From positions 1 through 41,064 of the forward strand of contig CAZKNH010000020.1 in assembly GCA_964553875.1 (NCBI GenBank): DNA of 41,064 bases, given 5' to 3'. The DNA comes from ZC4RG20 sp964553875 (GTDB lineage Bacteria > Pseudomonadota > Gammaproteobacteria > Steroidobacterales > Rariloculaceae). Within the stretch, counting starts at the first letter, position 1; each line of letters begins with the position of its first letter. Under the pieces are notes generated by a model that was not told the origin of the DNA, did not search any database, and saw only the letters and a list, made by a program, of their open reading frames with translations. Positions 6,894 through 15,108 of the stretch are shown piece after piece. Both the position numbers and the translations under genes were made by a program.

Positions 6894-7250
6894 CCGGAAT
6901 TCCGTTCAACGAAATTGGTTTGATTCCGAACCGAAGCGGACATGCGCGTTCTCATCGCGCATAAGAGCCTCGTTGCGAGCAACCGATGAATGGCGTTGCT
7001 CGAGACCGCGATCTTACGCGGTCGTTGGAAGGCGTGGAATTTATCAGTCGCTCAAACACTTACCAAATCCAACGGGCCCGAGAATCGGCGTCGATCACGT
7101 GACCGCCGGGAGCGGCCCCTTTCTTTCAGCGCCGCGATGGGTACTGTTAGCCGCCGCCCGGCTGGGATTCCGGGTAGCTCTGCCGCCGCCGGCGAAGGAG
7201 CTTACACAGCGATCGTCGCACGTTGCGACGGATCAATAGCTCGTGCTCTT

Positions 7251-7260
7251 AAGGAGGGGG
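7251..7260 (+). promoter_or_regulatory. Strong ribosome binding site of the TonB receptor
   Basis: AAGGAGGGGG ends two bases before the ATG at 7263 (core AGGAGG about 5-6 nt from the start). It decides the start of the receptor, whose frame is open a further 273 bases upstream. Confidence 0.7.
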
Positions 7261-7262
7261 AT

Positions 7263-10200
7263 ATGCACGCTACTCGTCTCGCGCTAGGACACCGACGGCC
7301 GCACGCGGACCGGCCGACTGGGCGGCGGTCACCGCTCTATGTCGCGGTCTGCGCCGCGCTCGGCTCCGTCGGCGTCGCGCACGGCCAGAGCATCGATGCG
7401 GGCGCGGGTCCCATCGAGGAGGTCGTCATCACCGGCTCGCGCATCGTCCGGCGAGACTTCAACGCACCGAGCCCGATCGTGACCGTGGACGCCGAGGCCT
7501 TCGAGCAAATGAGCAACATCGCAGTCGAGGCCGTTCTGAACCAGTATCCGCAGTTCAATCCGGGCGCGACGCAATTCACGACGGGCAACATCCAGCCGGA
7601 CGCTGGCAGCTCGCCCGGCGCAGCGACCCTCAACATGCGCGGTCTCGGGGCGGGACGCAGTCTCGTGCTGATCGACGGCCGACGCGCACAACCGATCAAT
7701 GCGGCACTCTCGGTCGACGTCAACACGATCCCGTCGGCCGCTATCGCGCGCGTCGAGGTGATCTCGGGCGGGGCGGCGGCGACCTACGGACCGGACGCGA
7801 TGGCGGGCGTCGTGAACTTTCACCTGAAGCGCGACTTCGAGGGCGTCGAGATCGACTACCAGACGGGCTTCACCGAGGCCGGGGACGGCGAGGAATCGCG
7901 CGCCGACATCCTGATCGGCGGCAACTTCGACAGCGGGCGCGGCAATGCGATGTTCGGCGTCGGCTGGGCGCGGCGCGAAGCGGCGTGGGAAATGTCCCGC
8001 GACTTTTTCCGAAGAGGCCGCATGGACCCGGGTACGGCGACGAACTATCCGCGAATCAGCTATCCGCAGTGGCTGCCCGATCCGGACAACTTACCATCGC
8101 AGGAAGCCGTCGATGCTGCGTTCCCGCACTTGCCGCCGGGCAGCCAGTCGCGCTCGACGACTTTCTACATCAACAACGACGGCACGGTGTTTCGCCAGCA
8201 GGGCGCGGTGGGCTACACCGGACCGACTGATTTCCCGTACAAGATCCGCGAGCAGACCGGCAGCCTCGAGGAGATCAGCCCGGCGTCGTACGTGTCCACC
8301 CCGCTCAGCCGCTACTCGGCGTTCGGGCGCGCGGTGTACGAGCTGGCGGACAACCTTTCGCTGTTCGCGCAGGGCAACTACGTGACCACGGACGTCAAGA
8401 CGACGCTGTTCCCGACGACGCTGCTCAACACGCCGATCCCGCGGCAGCCCGAGCTCGAACCGCCCGGCCTGCGCGCGCTGCTCGATTCGCGCCCGGATCC
8501 CGATGCGGACTGGAGCATGGGCAGGGTCGCGTATTACATACCGAACCGGTCGACGTCCAATCAAACGAAGCTCTACGAGTTCATGGTCGGCTTCGAGGGC
8601 GAAATCGGCAACACCGGCTGGAGCTGGGAGGCGTACCACTCGTTCGGTGAGACCACGCTGCTCACGAACATGCTGAACTTCATCTGGACCGAGCGCTACG
8701 AGGAGGTCGTGCGCCAGCCCGGTTTTGGGAAGGGCTATTCCTTCCAAACAGGCGGCATCAACACGCGCACGTTCACGTGCACGAGCGGGCTGCCGATCCT
8801 CGAGCCGTGGCGGCTCGACGAGAATGGCGTGCCGATCTACGAGAGCGGCTTCGTGCTGAGCGACGACTGCGTCGAGGCGATCACCGCGAAGATGACGCAG
8901 CGCAACGTCGTCGAGCAGCGGATCACGGAGGCCAACTTCGAAGGCAAGATCATGGATCTGCCAGCCGGCGAGTTCCGCTCGGCATTCGGTCTGAGCCGCC
9001 GCGAGAACTCGAGCCTGTTCGAGCCGGACGCCCTCTACAACGCCGTCGTGCCGGCGGAGGGCAAGACGCTCGTGTCCGAGGTCTACGGCGAAGTGCTCGT
9101 GCCGCTCACGAGCGGCTTCGACCTCGAGCTCGGCGCCCGGTACTCCGATTTCGAGACAGGCGGCTTCCAGCAGGACGCGCAGACCTACAAGGCGCTGTTC
9201 AACTGGACGCCCACCGACTCGCTGCGATTCAGGGGCGGTTACCAAAGAGCGAACCGTACGCCGAACGTGGCCGAGCTTTACAGCGGCGCGACGAGCATCA
9301 TCACGACGTGGTCGGTCGGCGAGCCGTGCCGCGCGGATACCGTGCTTCAGTACGGCAACATCCCCAGCAACCCGAACCGCGCCCAGGTGCAGGAGCTTTG
9401 CCGTCAGCTCATCTACCGCGACGGGGGGATTCCGGGCAACAACATCTTCGATCTCGATCCGGACAACTTCCCTGTCGACGGCGGCGAGTCGGCGAACGTG
9501 TATCGCGCGGTGCGCCAGGGGAACCCGCGGTTGAGGCCCGAGATCGCCGACACATGGACATTCGGTATCGTGTGGCAAGCGGGCGGGCCGGACCTCACGA
9601 TCTCGGCGGACTGGTACGAAATCGATATCGAGGACACGATCTCGAGCCTGAGCCTCGAGACGGCGTACCAGCAATGCTTCAATTTCGACGGACGCAGCAA
9701 CCCGACCTATTCCGTCGATAACGAGTTCTGCCAGCTGATCCGGCGCAATCCGGAGACCGGCGCGGCGACGTTCGTCGAAGCGCTCTTCTTCAACCTCGGC
9801 ACGCGGTACACGTCCGGCGTGGATCTCGAGGTCAACTGGCGGCGCCCGCTGGCTGGCGGCAACTTCGGCATTCGCTCGTCGGCGAATCATCTGCTCACGT
9901 GGAAGTCGCTCGAGGTGCCGGGCTCGCCGGAATACGAATACGCCGGGACGTTGTCACAAGAGGGCTTGTACGACTGGCAGCTCTTCACGTCGTTCTCGTA
10001 CATTCGAGATCGGTTGAGCCTCGGACTCAACTGGCGGCACTTGCCGCGCGTCAAGCACTCGAGCTATGTCACCGATCCGAACACGCCGATTCACGGGACG
10101 AAGTCGTACGACGTCTTCAACGTGCACGGATCGTGGCAGTTCACCGATTCTGTTCGAGTCAGATTCGGCATCGACAATGTGCTCGACAAGGACCCGCCGG

Positions 10201-10307
10201 TGGTCGGCTACCATCCGGGCGTGAACAACAACGCCGCAACCACCCTTCCGGGCCGTTACGATACGCTCGGTAGGCGTTACTTCCTCGGCGTCGGGGTAGA
10301 TTTCTGA
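7263..10307 (+). CDS. TonB-dependent outer membrane receptor
   Basis: This 1014-residue receptor should import a large or scarce nutrient through the outer membrane using TonB energy. A long signal peptide (cleavage near AHGQ, residue ~42) is followed by a TonB-box-like stretch EEVVITGSRI and a plug domain (~70-190) with LNMRGLGAGRSLVLIDGRR and RVEVISGGAAATYGPDAMAG. A large barrel follows, with typical C-terminal motifs such as RFRGGYQRANRTPNVAELY, NPRLRPEIADTWTFG, DVFNVHGSWQ and the terminal LGVGVDF. Its substrate cannot be told: no adjacent transporter, sensor or siderophore gene is present. The nearest neighbour is an exported acid phosphatase on the same strand, which is weak context for a phosphorylated substrate. 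It ends before a strong hairpin. Confidence 0.93.
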   Translation: MHATRLALGHRRPHADRPTGRRSPLYVAVCAALGSVGVAHGQSIDAGAGPIEEVVITGSRIVRRDFNAPSPIVTVDAEAFEQMSNIAVEAVLNQYPQFNPGATQFTTGNIQPDAGSSPGAATLNMRGLGAGRSLVLIDGRRAQPINAALSVDVNTIPSAAIARVEVISGGAAATYGPDAMAGVVNFHLKRDFEGVEIDYQTGFTEAGDGEESRADILIGGNFDSGRGNAMFGVGWARREAAWEMSRDFFRRGRMDPGTATNYPRISYPQWLPDPDNLPSQEAVDAAFPHLPPGSQSRSTTFYINNDGTVFRQQGAVGYTGPTDFPYKIREQTGSLEEISPASYVSTPLSRYSAFGRAVYELADNLSLFAQGNYVTTDVKTTLFPTTLLNTPIPRQPELEPPGLRALLDSRPDPDADWSMGRVAYYIPNRSTSNQTKLYEFMVGFEGEIGNTGWSWEAYHSFGETTLLTNMLNFIWTERYEEVVRQPGFGKGYSFQTGGINTRTFTCTSGLPILEPWRLDENGVPIYESGFVLSDDCVEAITAKMTQRNVVEQRITEANFEGKIMDLPAGEFRSAFGLSRRENSSLFEPDALYNAVVPAEGKTLVSEVYGEVLVPLTSGFDLELGARYSDFETGGFQQDAQTYKALFNWTPTDSLRFRGGYQRANRTPNVAELYSGATSIITTWSVGEPCRADTVLQYGNIPSNPNRAQVQELCRQLIYRDGGIPGNNIFDLDPDNFPVDGGESANVYRAVRQGNPRLRPEIADTWTFGIVWQAGGPDLTISADWYEIDIEDTISSLSLETAYQQCFNFDGRSNPTYSVDNEFCQLIRRNPETGAATFVEALFFNLGTRYTSGVDLEVNWRRPLAGGNFGIRSSANHLLTWKSLEVPGSPEYEYAGTLSQEGLYDWQLFTSFSYIRDRLSLGLNWRHLPRVKHSSYVTDPNTPIHGTKSYDVFNVHGSWQFTDSVRVRFGIDNVLDKDPPVVGYHPGVNNNAATTLPGRYDTLGRRYFLGVGVDF

Positions 10308-10320
10308 CGACGCGCGGAGC

Positions 10321-10356
10321 GGCGGCCGGGCCGGCAAGGATTGCCGCCCGGCCGCC
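10321..10356. terminator. GC-rich hairpin between convergent genes
   Basis: The arms ggcggccggg and cccggccgcc pair perfectly over 10 bp, and inside them cggcaa-gga-ttgccg gives 6 more pairs after a one-base bulge. It sits 14 bases after the TonB receptor stop and 36 bases before the end of the dioxygenase gene, so it can serve both strands. No T-run follows on either side. Confidence 0.6.
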
Positions 10357-10391
10357 CTTCCCCATCTCATCGCTGCTGTTCTCGCGGCAAC

Positions 10392-11192
10392 CTAGCCGAA
10401 GCGATAACTCGACACCGCCATCGTGCCGAGGAGGTTCTCTTCGAAATAGATCCTTGACGCCCCGTCATCGCCCGCCGCGCCGACGACCACGTGGAGCGGC
10501 AGCAAGTGCTCCTCGCGCGGATGGGCGAGGCGCGCGGCCGGCGCTTCGTGCCAGTTGATCAACCGAGTGCGCCGTTCGGCCGGCGGCGATGCGAGCGTCT
10601 CCGCGAGCCACGCGTCGAAACGCCGCGAAGGCTCGCGCGCCTCGGGTCCCATCATCCGCAAGTTGTGGTACGTCATGCCGCTTCCGGCGATCAGCACGCC
10701 CTCGCTGCGGAGCGGTTTAAGCGCATCGCCGATGCGCAAATGAAGCTCCGGATCGAGGCTCGAGTGCAAGGAAAGCTGCACCACGGGGACATCCGCTCTC
10801 GGATACATCACGGCAAGCGGCACGAACGCACCGTGATCGAAGCCGCGCCTTGCATCGAGACTCGCCTCGAAACCGGCTCGTTCGAGAAGCCCTCGCACGC
10901 GGCGTGCAAGATCGGGATCGCCAGACGCCGCATAGATGACCTCGTACGTGTGCGGCGGAAAGCCGTAGTAGTCATAGAGCATCGGCGGCGCCGGGCTCTC
11001 CATGACCGCGAGTTTCGGCTCCTCCCAATGCGCGGAGACGAGGAGCACGGCGCGCGGGGTCTCCGGGAGCGCGGCCGGGATGGCGGCGAGGGCCGCGCCG
11101 AGCCGCGCGTAGGCGGCGCCGTACGTATCCTGCATGAACGGCCACGGGCCGCCGCCGTGCGAGAGGAAATAAGTCGGAAACGTCGAGGACAT
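10392..11192 (-). CDS. DODA-type extradiol aromatic ring-opening dioxygenase (YgiD-like)
   Basis: This 266-residue protein belongs to the class III extradiol (LigB-fold) family, which opens catechol-type rings; relatives act on DOPA. Metal ligands are visible: H12 in SHGGGP, H55 in SAHWEE and H229 in REEHLLPL. H120 in RGFDHGAFVP and H175 in GMTYHN complete the conserved histidines of the pocket. Length matches the family (about 260). The start ATG 11192 gives the usual short N-terminus before FLSHGGGP. It is convergent with the TonB receptor and has no pathway partner nearby, so the physiological substrate is unknown; it may act as a stand-alone dioxygenase. Confidence 0.9.
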   Translation of the reverse strand: MSSTFPTYFLSHGGGPWPFMQDTYGAAYARLGAALAAIPAALPETPRAVLLVSAHWEEPKLAVMESPAPPMLYDYYGFPPHTYEVIYAASGDPDLARRVRGLLERAGFEASLDARRGFDHGAFVPLAVMYPRADVPVVQLSLHSSLDPELHLRIGDALKPLRSEGVLIAGSGMTYHNLRMMGPEAREPSRRFDAWLAETLASPPAERRTRLINWHEAPAARLAHPREEHLLPLHVVVGAAGDDGASRIYFEENLLGTMAVSSYRFG

Positions 11193-11350
11193 CGCGAGCC
11201 GTTCGGATTAGTGCGCCAGTCGCGCACCATGATACGGGTTCATCGGAGCGGCTGCAGACACGCCTACTTCCGGGTGTCGATCAGGACGAGGGCGAGAGAC
11301 GGAAGCGACGAAGCGGTATCCCTTGTGCCGCCGGTGTCGACCACTAGGGG

Positions 11351-11583
11351 CCGGCACCGAAGGTGGACATGACGAAGCACCACGAGATCGCGCTGGAAGG
11401 CGCGCGTCAGGGCATCGTGCTGCTGAAAAACGAGGGCGTTCTGCCGCTCCCAGCCGACAGGCCGATGAAGATCGCCGTGATCGGCGGCTACGCGCAGCAA
11501 GGCGTGATCAGTGGCACGGGATCGGGTGCGGTGGCCCCGGTCGGCGGATTCGCCGGCATGATCAGGATCGGCGGCGCCGGCGT
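11351..11583 (+). pseudogene. Glycoside hydrolase family 3 relic, internal piece
   Basis: The reading VDMTKHHEIALEGARQGI, then VLLKNEGVLPLP and MKIAVIGGYAQQG, is the linker and start of the second domain of GH3 beta-glucosidases/xylosidases, normally about halfway along an 800-900 residue enzyme. A stop (TAG 11345-11347) lies directly upstream, and the catalytic (beta/alpha)8 domain is absent. At about 11583 the homology stops and continues on the opposite strand with a much later part of the same family. Confidence 0.8.
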
Positions 11584-11762
11584 GCGCTTCTCACCGGCCG
11601 CTTCCGTCAAATAGAGCTGCGGAACTTCGACCCCTTTGCGCTTGCCGGTGTTCGTTACCGTGAAGCTCACGGTGATCGTCTCACCGCCTTCGAGCATCAA
11701 ATCGTCATAGTGGAACGTGGTGTAGCTGAGGCCGTGGCCGAACGCGTACATCGGCTGTTCGT
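11584..11762 (-). pseudogene. Glycoside hydrolase family 3 relic, inverted C-terminal piece
   Basis: On the minus strand EQPMYAFGHGLSYTTF, then ETITVSFTVTNTGKRKG and VPQLYLTEAAGEKR, is the start of the fibronectin III-like domain near the end of GH3 enzymes. It lies head-to-tail wrong with respect to the flanking plus-strand GH3 pieces. Together the three parts show that one gene suffered a large deletion plus a ~180-bp inversion. Confidence 0.8.
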
Positions 11763-11958
11763 TCGCTTGGAGCTCGAGCCTGGCGAGTCACGGCACGTTT
11801 CGCTCGCCGCCGATCCGCGTTTGCTCGCGCGCTTCGACGAGAAGATCGGGAGGTGGATCATCGCCGCCGGTACGCATCGAGTGGCCCTCGGCAAGTCGGC
11901 GATGAATCCGACGTTGACGGGCAGGACGGAGCTCTCCGCGCGACAGTTCGGCGTGTAG
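11763..11958 (+). pseudogene. Glycoside hydrolase family 3 relic, terminal piece
   Basis: The reading RLELEPGESRHVSLAADPRL, then RWIIAAGTHRVALGKSA and the terminal ARQFGV before TAG, is the end of the GH3 fibronectin III-like domain. In an intact gene it would follow the inverted piece almost directly. It keeps its stop codon but has no usable start. Confidence 0.8.
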
Positions 11959-12110
11959 GGCCGCTGCGCTCACGGAGATCCGCCATAAGTTCCCCTCTCG
12001 AGTTTGCCTCAGTGACTCTTCCTCGTCCTCGAGGGGGGGCCTCTTCCCCTTGCCTGTGCGCCCCTTGCCCGTCGAGAACATTCTTCAAGCTCACCCACCG
12101 GTCTGGTTGG

Positions 12111-12147
12111 CCATTGGTTCAATGGAGCCCATTGGACGAAAGTCCAA
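12111..12147 (+). promoter_or_regulatory. Two adjacent small hairpins upstream of the baeRF gene
   Basis: CCATTG-gtt-CAATGG (12111-12125) and TTGGAC-GAAA-GTCCAA (12132-12147) are both perfect 6-bp stems, the second capped by a stable GNRA-type tetraloop. They lie 80-116 bases before the start of the baeRF gene, inside its probable leader or promoter. Function is unknown. Confidence 0.35.
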
Positions 12148-12210
12148 CTCGCGGTCGCTGCGGTGTGCACTAGCATCGAATCGTCGACGTGGAAGCCGCC
12201 GGGCAACGAC

Positions 12211-12218
12211 GGGGGAGG
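12211..12218 (+). promoter_or_regulatory. Ribosome binding site of the baeRF gene
   Basis: GGGGGAGG lies 8 bases before ATG 12227. It picks this start over the longer open frame beginning at 12050. Confidence 0.6.
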
Positions 12219-12226
12219 CAGACGCC

Positions 12227-13372
12227 ATGGATTCGCTTGCAGACGATTTTGCCTCCGGAGCGTTCAGCGATGTCGCGCCGCCGTGCCTGTCGCTCTACCA
12301 GCCGACTCACCGGTCGCATCCGGAAAACCGGCAAGATCCGATCCGCTTCAAGAACCTCGTACGGTTGCTCGCCGCGTCGCTCGGGCAGCGGTATTCGCGT
12401 CGCGAGCTCGCGCCGCTTCTCGAGCCGTTCGACGCGCTCGCCGACGACGCGGCGTTCTGGAATCACGCTCTCGATGGGCTTGCGGTGCTCCGGTCGGCCG
12501 ATGGCTTCCGCGTCTATCGTCTGCAGCGACCCGTCCCCGAGCTCGCGGTCGTCGGGGACAGCTTCCACGTGAAGCCGCTGATCCGTGTGCTCCAATCGGC
12601 GGATCGCTACCAGGTTCTCGGCCTTAGCTTGAAGGAAATCCGCCTATTCGATGGCAATCGCGACGTGCTCGACGAAGTCGAGCTGGGGACGACCCTGACC
12701 GAGACGATCGCCGCCGCGGCCGAAACCGAAGAGCGCGAAGCGCACGTGCGAGGCCTCACGAAAGGCGCCGGCCCGACCGCAGGCGTGCGCTGGGGTGTCG
12801 GCGGGAAACGGGAAAAGGGCGACACAGACAGAGAGCGCTTCTTTCGTATCGTCGACCGGGTGGTGCTCGAGCATCACTCGCGGCCGGCAGGTGTGCCGTT
12901 GCTTCTCGCGGCGCTCCCCGAGCATCACCACCCGTTTCGTCGAATCACGCGTAACGGGTTCCTGCTCGACGACAGCCTGGACGTCCATCCCGATGCGCTG
13001 TCGCCGGCGGACCTTCGGGAACGCGCCTGGCGTGCGATCGAGCCGCACTATCTGATCCGCCTGGACGGGCTCGTCGAGATGTTCGGTCGCGCACGCTCGC
13101 GCGAGCTCGGCACAGGCGACCCGTCGGAGGCCGCGTACAACGCCGTTGCGGGCCGAATCGCGACGCTCCTGATCGATGCCGATCGCCACGTGCCCGCCCG
13201 AATCGATCCGGATACGGGGTTCATCGAGACGGATGACCTTGCGGATCCGGCGACCGACGACCTGCTCGACGACATCGGCGAGTGGGTGCTGAGGAACGGA
13301 GGGCAGGTCGTGATCGTTCCGCGCGACCGCATGCCCACCGAAACCGGCATCGCGGCCATCTATCGCTATTGA
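12227..13372 (+). CDS. Bacterial archaeo-eukaryotic release factor family 3 protein (baeRF3)
   Basis: This 381-residue protein resembles the bacterial branch of the archaeo-eukaryotic release factor (eRF1/Pelota) superfamily, family 3. The N-terminal CLSLYQPTHRSHPENRQDPI, then RFKNLVRLL, is diagnostic, followed by a strand block with VVGDSFHVKPLIRVL and YQVLGLSLKEIRLFDG. The C-terminal eRF1 domain 3-like part includes VDRVVLEHHSRPAGVPLLLA and a closing segment GGQVVIVPRDRMPTETGIAA. Members are predicted to act on stalled ribosomes or in defence-related contexts, but biochemistry is sparse. I do not see the GGQ peptide-release loop; the GGQ at VLRNGGQVVIV lies in a strand near the C-terminus and is probably coincidental. 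It is monocistronic. Confidence 0.8.
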   Translation: MDSLADDFASGAFSDVAPPCLSLYQPTHRSHPENRQDPIRFKNLVRLLAASLGQRYSRRELAPLLEPFDALADDAAFWNHALDGLAVLRSADGFRVYRLQRPVPELAVVGDSFHVKPLIRVLQSADRYQVLGLSLKEIRLFDGNRDVLDEVELGTTLTETIAAAAETEEREAHVRGLTKGAGPTAGVRWGVGGKREKGDTDRERFFRIVDRVVLEHHSRPAGVPLLLAALPEHHHPFRRITRNGFLLDDSLDVHPDALSPADLRERAWRAIEPHYLIRLDGLVEMFGRARSRELGTGDPSEAAYNAVAGRIATLLIDADRHVPARIDPDTGFIETDDLADPATDDLLDDIGEWVLRNGGQVVIVPRDRMPTETGIAAIYRY

Positions 13373-13385
13373 CGCTTTGTCCGGC

Positions 13386-13405
13386 GACCCTGGGGCGCGA
13401 GGGTC
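13386..13405. terminator. Small hairpin between convergent genes
   Basis: GACCCT-8-AGGGTC forms a 6-bp stem in the 68-bp gap between the ends of the baeRF gene and the lipoprotein gene. No T-run follows, so this is only a candidate bidirectional terminator. Confidence 0.35.
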
Positions 13406-13440
13406 CGGGCAGTCTCGCGATACGAGGAGGCGGGACCGGG

Positions 13441-14025
13441 TCAGCTATCGCATAGCAGCTCCAGCTTCCTGATCGCCAGAGTCGCCTCTTCGTTCGTGGT
13501 CGCGTCCGCAAGCTCCTGCTTGGCGCTGACACACTCAATGGCGTCCGACCGGGCGATGTCCAGGACCAGATTCACGGCCGTTCGATTCGCGACGTCGCAG
13601 TAGCCGTCTGCAACGCGTCGAATATTCGCGGTTTGACCGACGCGCTCGATAGCGACACAGTCGTCCATTCGAATCTCGCGCTGGTCGGTGACGATCCGGG
13701 TCGTCGAGCCGTCGAGCATATCGACCGTATACGACATTCCCTCGCGGCTGCCCTCTGCCGCTGCAGCGAGGGCGCCGCCGATCGCCGCGCCGACGACACT
13801 GTTGGCTACCCGGCGATTGCGGGAAGAGCCCCCGGATCTTGCGAGGCCCAAGGTCCCGCCTACCAGCGCGCCCCGCGCGGCTTGCGAGTCGAGCGTGATC
13901 TGTTGCGCGCTTCGGACTACACCGAAGTTCACGGTCGCGGTTTCCCCTACCCGCTGCGTCGGCACGGTGCAACCCGCGAGTGCGGCGCATCCGATGAGCG
14001 GGATCAATCGCGCTTTTCGACTCAT
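13441..14025 (-). CDS. Outer membrane lipoprotein with glycine-zipper segment
   Basis: This 194-residue protein starts with a lipoprotein signal, MSRKARLIPLIGCAALAGC, where C19 would be lipidated. It is followed by a SlyB/glycine-zipper type region: ARGALVGGTLGLARSGG and VANSVVGAAIGGALAAAAEG (residues ~50-95), which probably inserts in or packs against the membrane. The C-terminal part is soluble with several cysteines (DDCVAIERVG, DGYCDVAN, ELLCDS). ATG 14025 is chosen over an upstream in-frame start because the signal peptide begins there. It is probably an envelope-integrity or stress lipoprotein; no exact homologue is claimed. Confidence 0.75.
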   Translation of the reverse strand: MSRKARLIPLIGCAALAGCTVPTQRVGETATVNFGVVRSAQQITLDSQAARGALVGGTLGLARSGGSSRNRRVANSVVGAAIGGALAAAAEGSREGMSYTVDMLDGSTTRIVTDQREIRMDDCVAIERVGQTANIRRVADGYCDVANRTAVNLVLDIARSDAIECVSAKQELADATTNEEATLAIRKLELLCDS

Positions 14026-14142
14026 GGCCGAGCATCCTCGTCGAGGCCTGTCGGCCAGTATCATTGCGAGGGCAAGGACAGGAATACAGTGGACCTTGGT
14101 CCAACTGGGCGGCGACTGTTGAGTCCGTTCTTCTGCGGAAGC

Positions 14143-14847
14143 TCACAAGCCCGCCGCTTCGAGCCACTCGTCGAAGCATGCCCTTCCGGCTCGCGCGATT
14201 GCCGGTGTCCAATGCGCCGTATCGGCACGAAGTCCTGACACGCTGATTCCAGGTGTCGCGCCGATCTCGGCACAGTGTCCGACGAACCAGCTTTCGAGCG
14301 CCCTGCCAGCGGCCTCTGCATGAAACTGCAGAGCCAACGCGTAATCGCCGAGCGAGAAGGCCTGGTTCGTCGTAAGCGGCGTCGACGCAAGGCGTGTGGC
14401 CCCGCCGGGCAGATCGAAGGTATCGCCATGCCAGTGCAGGACGGCGATACCGTCAAGGTGCTTGAGGCACGACGCGCGACCTTCGGCCGTGAGCGTCACA
14501 GGCGCCCAGCCGATCTCCTTCGCGCCGGTAGCATAGACCCGGGCACCGAGGGCTCTCGCCATGAGCTGGCTGCCGAGACAGATGCCGAGCGTCGGCTTGT
14601 GCGCAGCGAGCCGCACGCCGATCAGTCGGATCTCGTCGTCGAGGAACGGGTAGACGTCGTTCTGGTACACGCCAATCGGGCCGCCGAGGACAACGAGCAA
14701 ATCGGGTGCGAGGGGGTCGAGCGCCGCTACATCGCTGACCGGCACGTCGATGTAACGGACGCCGTGGCCGCGCTCTGCAAGCAACGGCTCGAGAAGCCCC
14801 AGGTCTTCGAACGGAACGTGACGCAGTGCGAGGGTTTGCAACTGCAT
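14143..14847 (-). CDS. Class I glutamine amidotransferase (stand-alone GATase1)
   Basis: This 234-residue protein has the triad-type glutamine amidotransferase fold. The nucleophile elbow TLGICLGSQL carries C90, and H176 and E178 in LQFHAEA complete the triad. Further marks are VVLGGPIGVYQ near the N-terminus and VLHWHGDTFDLP (residues ~136-147), which is typical of stand-alone GuaA-like amidotransferases that use small acceptors such as gamma-glutamyl compounds. It has no synthase domain or partner next to it. The lipoprotein gene follows 117 bases downstream on the same strand, so cotranscription is possible but not required. Confidence 0.88.
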   Translation of the reverse strand: MQLQTLALRHVPFEDLGLLEPLLAERGHGVRYIDVPVSDVAALDPLAPDLLVVLGGPIGVYQNDVYPFLDDEIRLIGVRLAAHKPTLGICLGSQLMARALGARVYATGAKEIGWAPVTLTAEGRASCLKHLDGIAVLHWHGDTFDLPGGATRLASTPLTTNQAFSLGDYALALQFHAEAAGRALESWFVGHCAEIGATPGISVSGLRADTAHWTPAIARAGRACFDEWLEAAGL

Positions 14848-14872
14848 GTGGTGGTTTACACGTCAGGGAAGC

Positions 14873-14901
14873 TTAATACTCACACGGTAATATACACGGA
14901 A
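14873..14901 (-). promoter_or_regulatory. Weak candidate promoter of the amidotransferase gene
   Basis: On the minus strand TTCCGT and TATTAA are spaced by 17 bases and end 26 bases before the ATG. The -10 box fits at 4 of 6 positions, the -35 box poorly. An AT-rich interval in otherwise GC-rich DNA supports a promoter here. Confidence 0.25.
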
Positions 14902-15108
14902 CGTGGGCTCGCTTTCGCTGTTGGTGCTGCTTCTGGCGGGCTGCGAACCTCAGTACGTCGATTGCTGGCTCCCGGTGCTGCGCACCGACGAGGCCTCTAC
15001 ATCTCTGCGACTTCCCTGGAGGGCGAAACGCTCGACGTGCGATCGAGGGAGAACCCGGAGTCTACCCCGCGGAGCGATGACACCGGCAGCGACGTACGCC
15101 GGATCACG

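Larger units (their letters stand above)
6633..7262. other. Intergenic stretch upstream of the large TonB receptor
   Basis: No intact gene is visible in these 630 bases. An IS3 orfB scrap lies at 6837-6893, and a perfect palindrome, gttgc-ga-gcaac, at 6972-6983. The frame leading into the receptor is open from 6990 but shows no protein homology, so I treat it as leader DNA. Confidence 0.5.

Noticed and set aside
6972..6983. Palindrome gttgc-ga-gcaac as an operator of the TonB receptor
   Set aside because: It is 280 bases upstream of the start in DNA with insertion-sequence debris, and a 5-bp arm is not rare enough to claim a regulator.
6990..7262. N-terminal extension of the large TonB receptor
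   Set aside because: The frame is open, but the sequence has no homology character and the signal peptide and strong ribosome site both point to ATG 7263.
8091..9890. A 599-residue open frame on the minus strand inside the TonB receptor gene
   Set aside because: It is a shadow of a GC-rich gene: low-complexity Arg/Val/Glu-rich translation, no recognisable motif, and the plus strand codes a clear receptor.
13290..13330. GGQ tripeptide in the baeRF protein as a peptide-release loop
   Set aside because: It lies in a strand near the C-terminus (NGGQVVIV), not in the middle domain where the eRF1 GGQ loop belongs.
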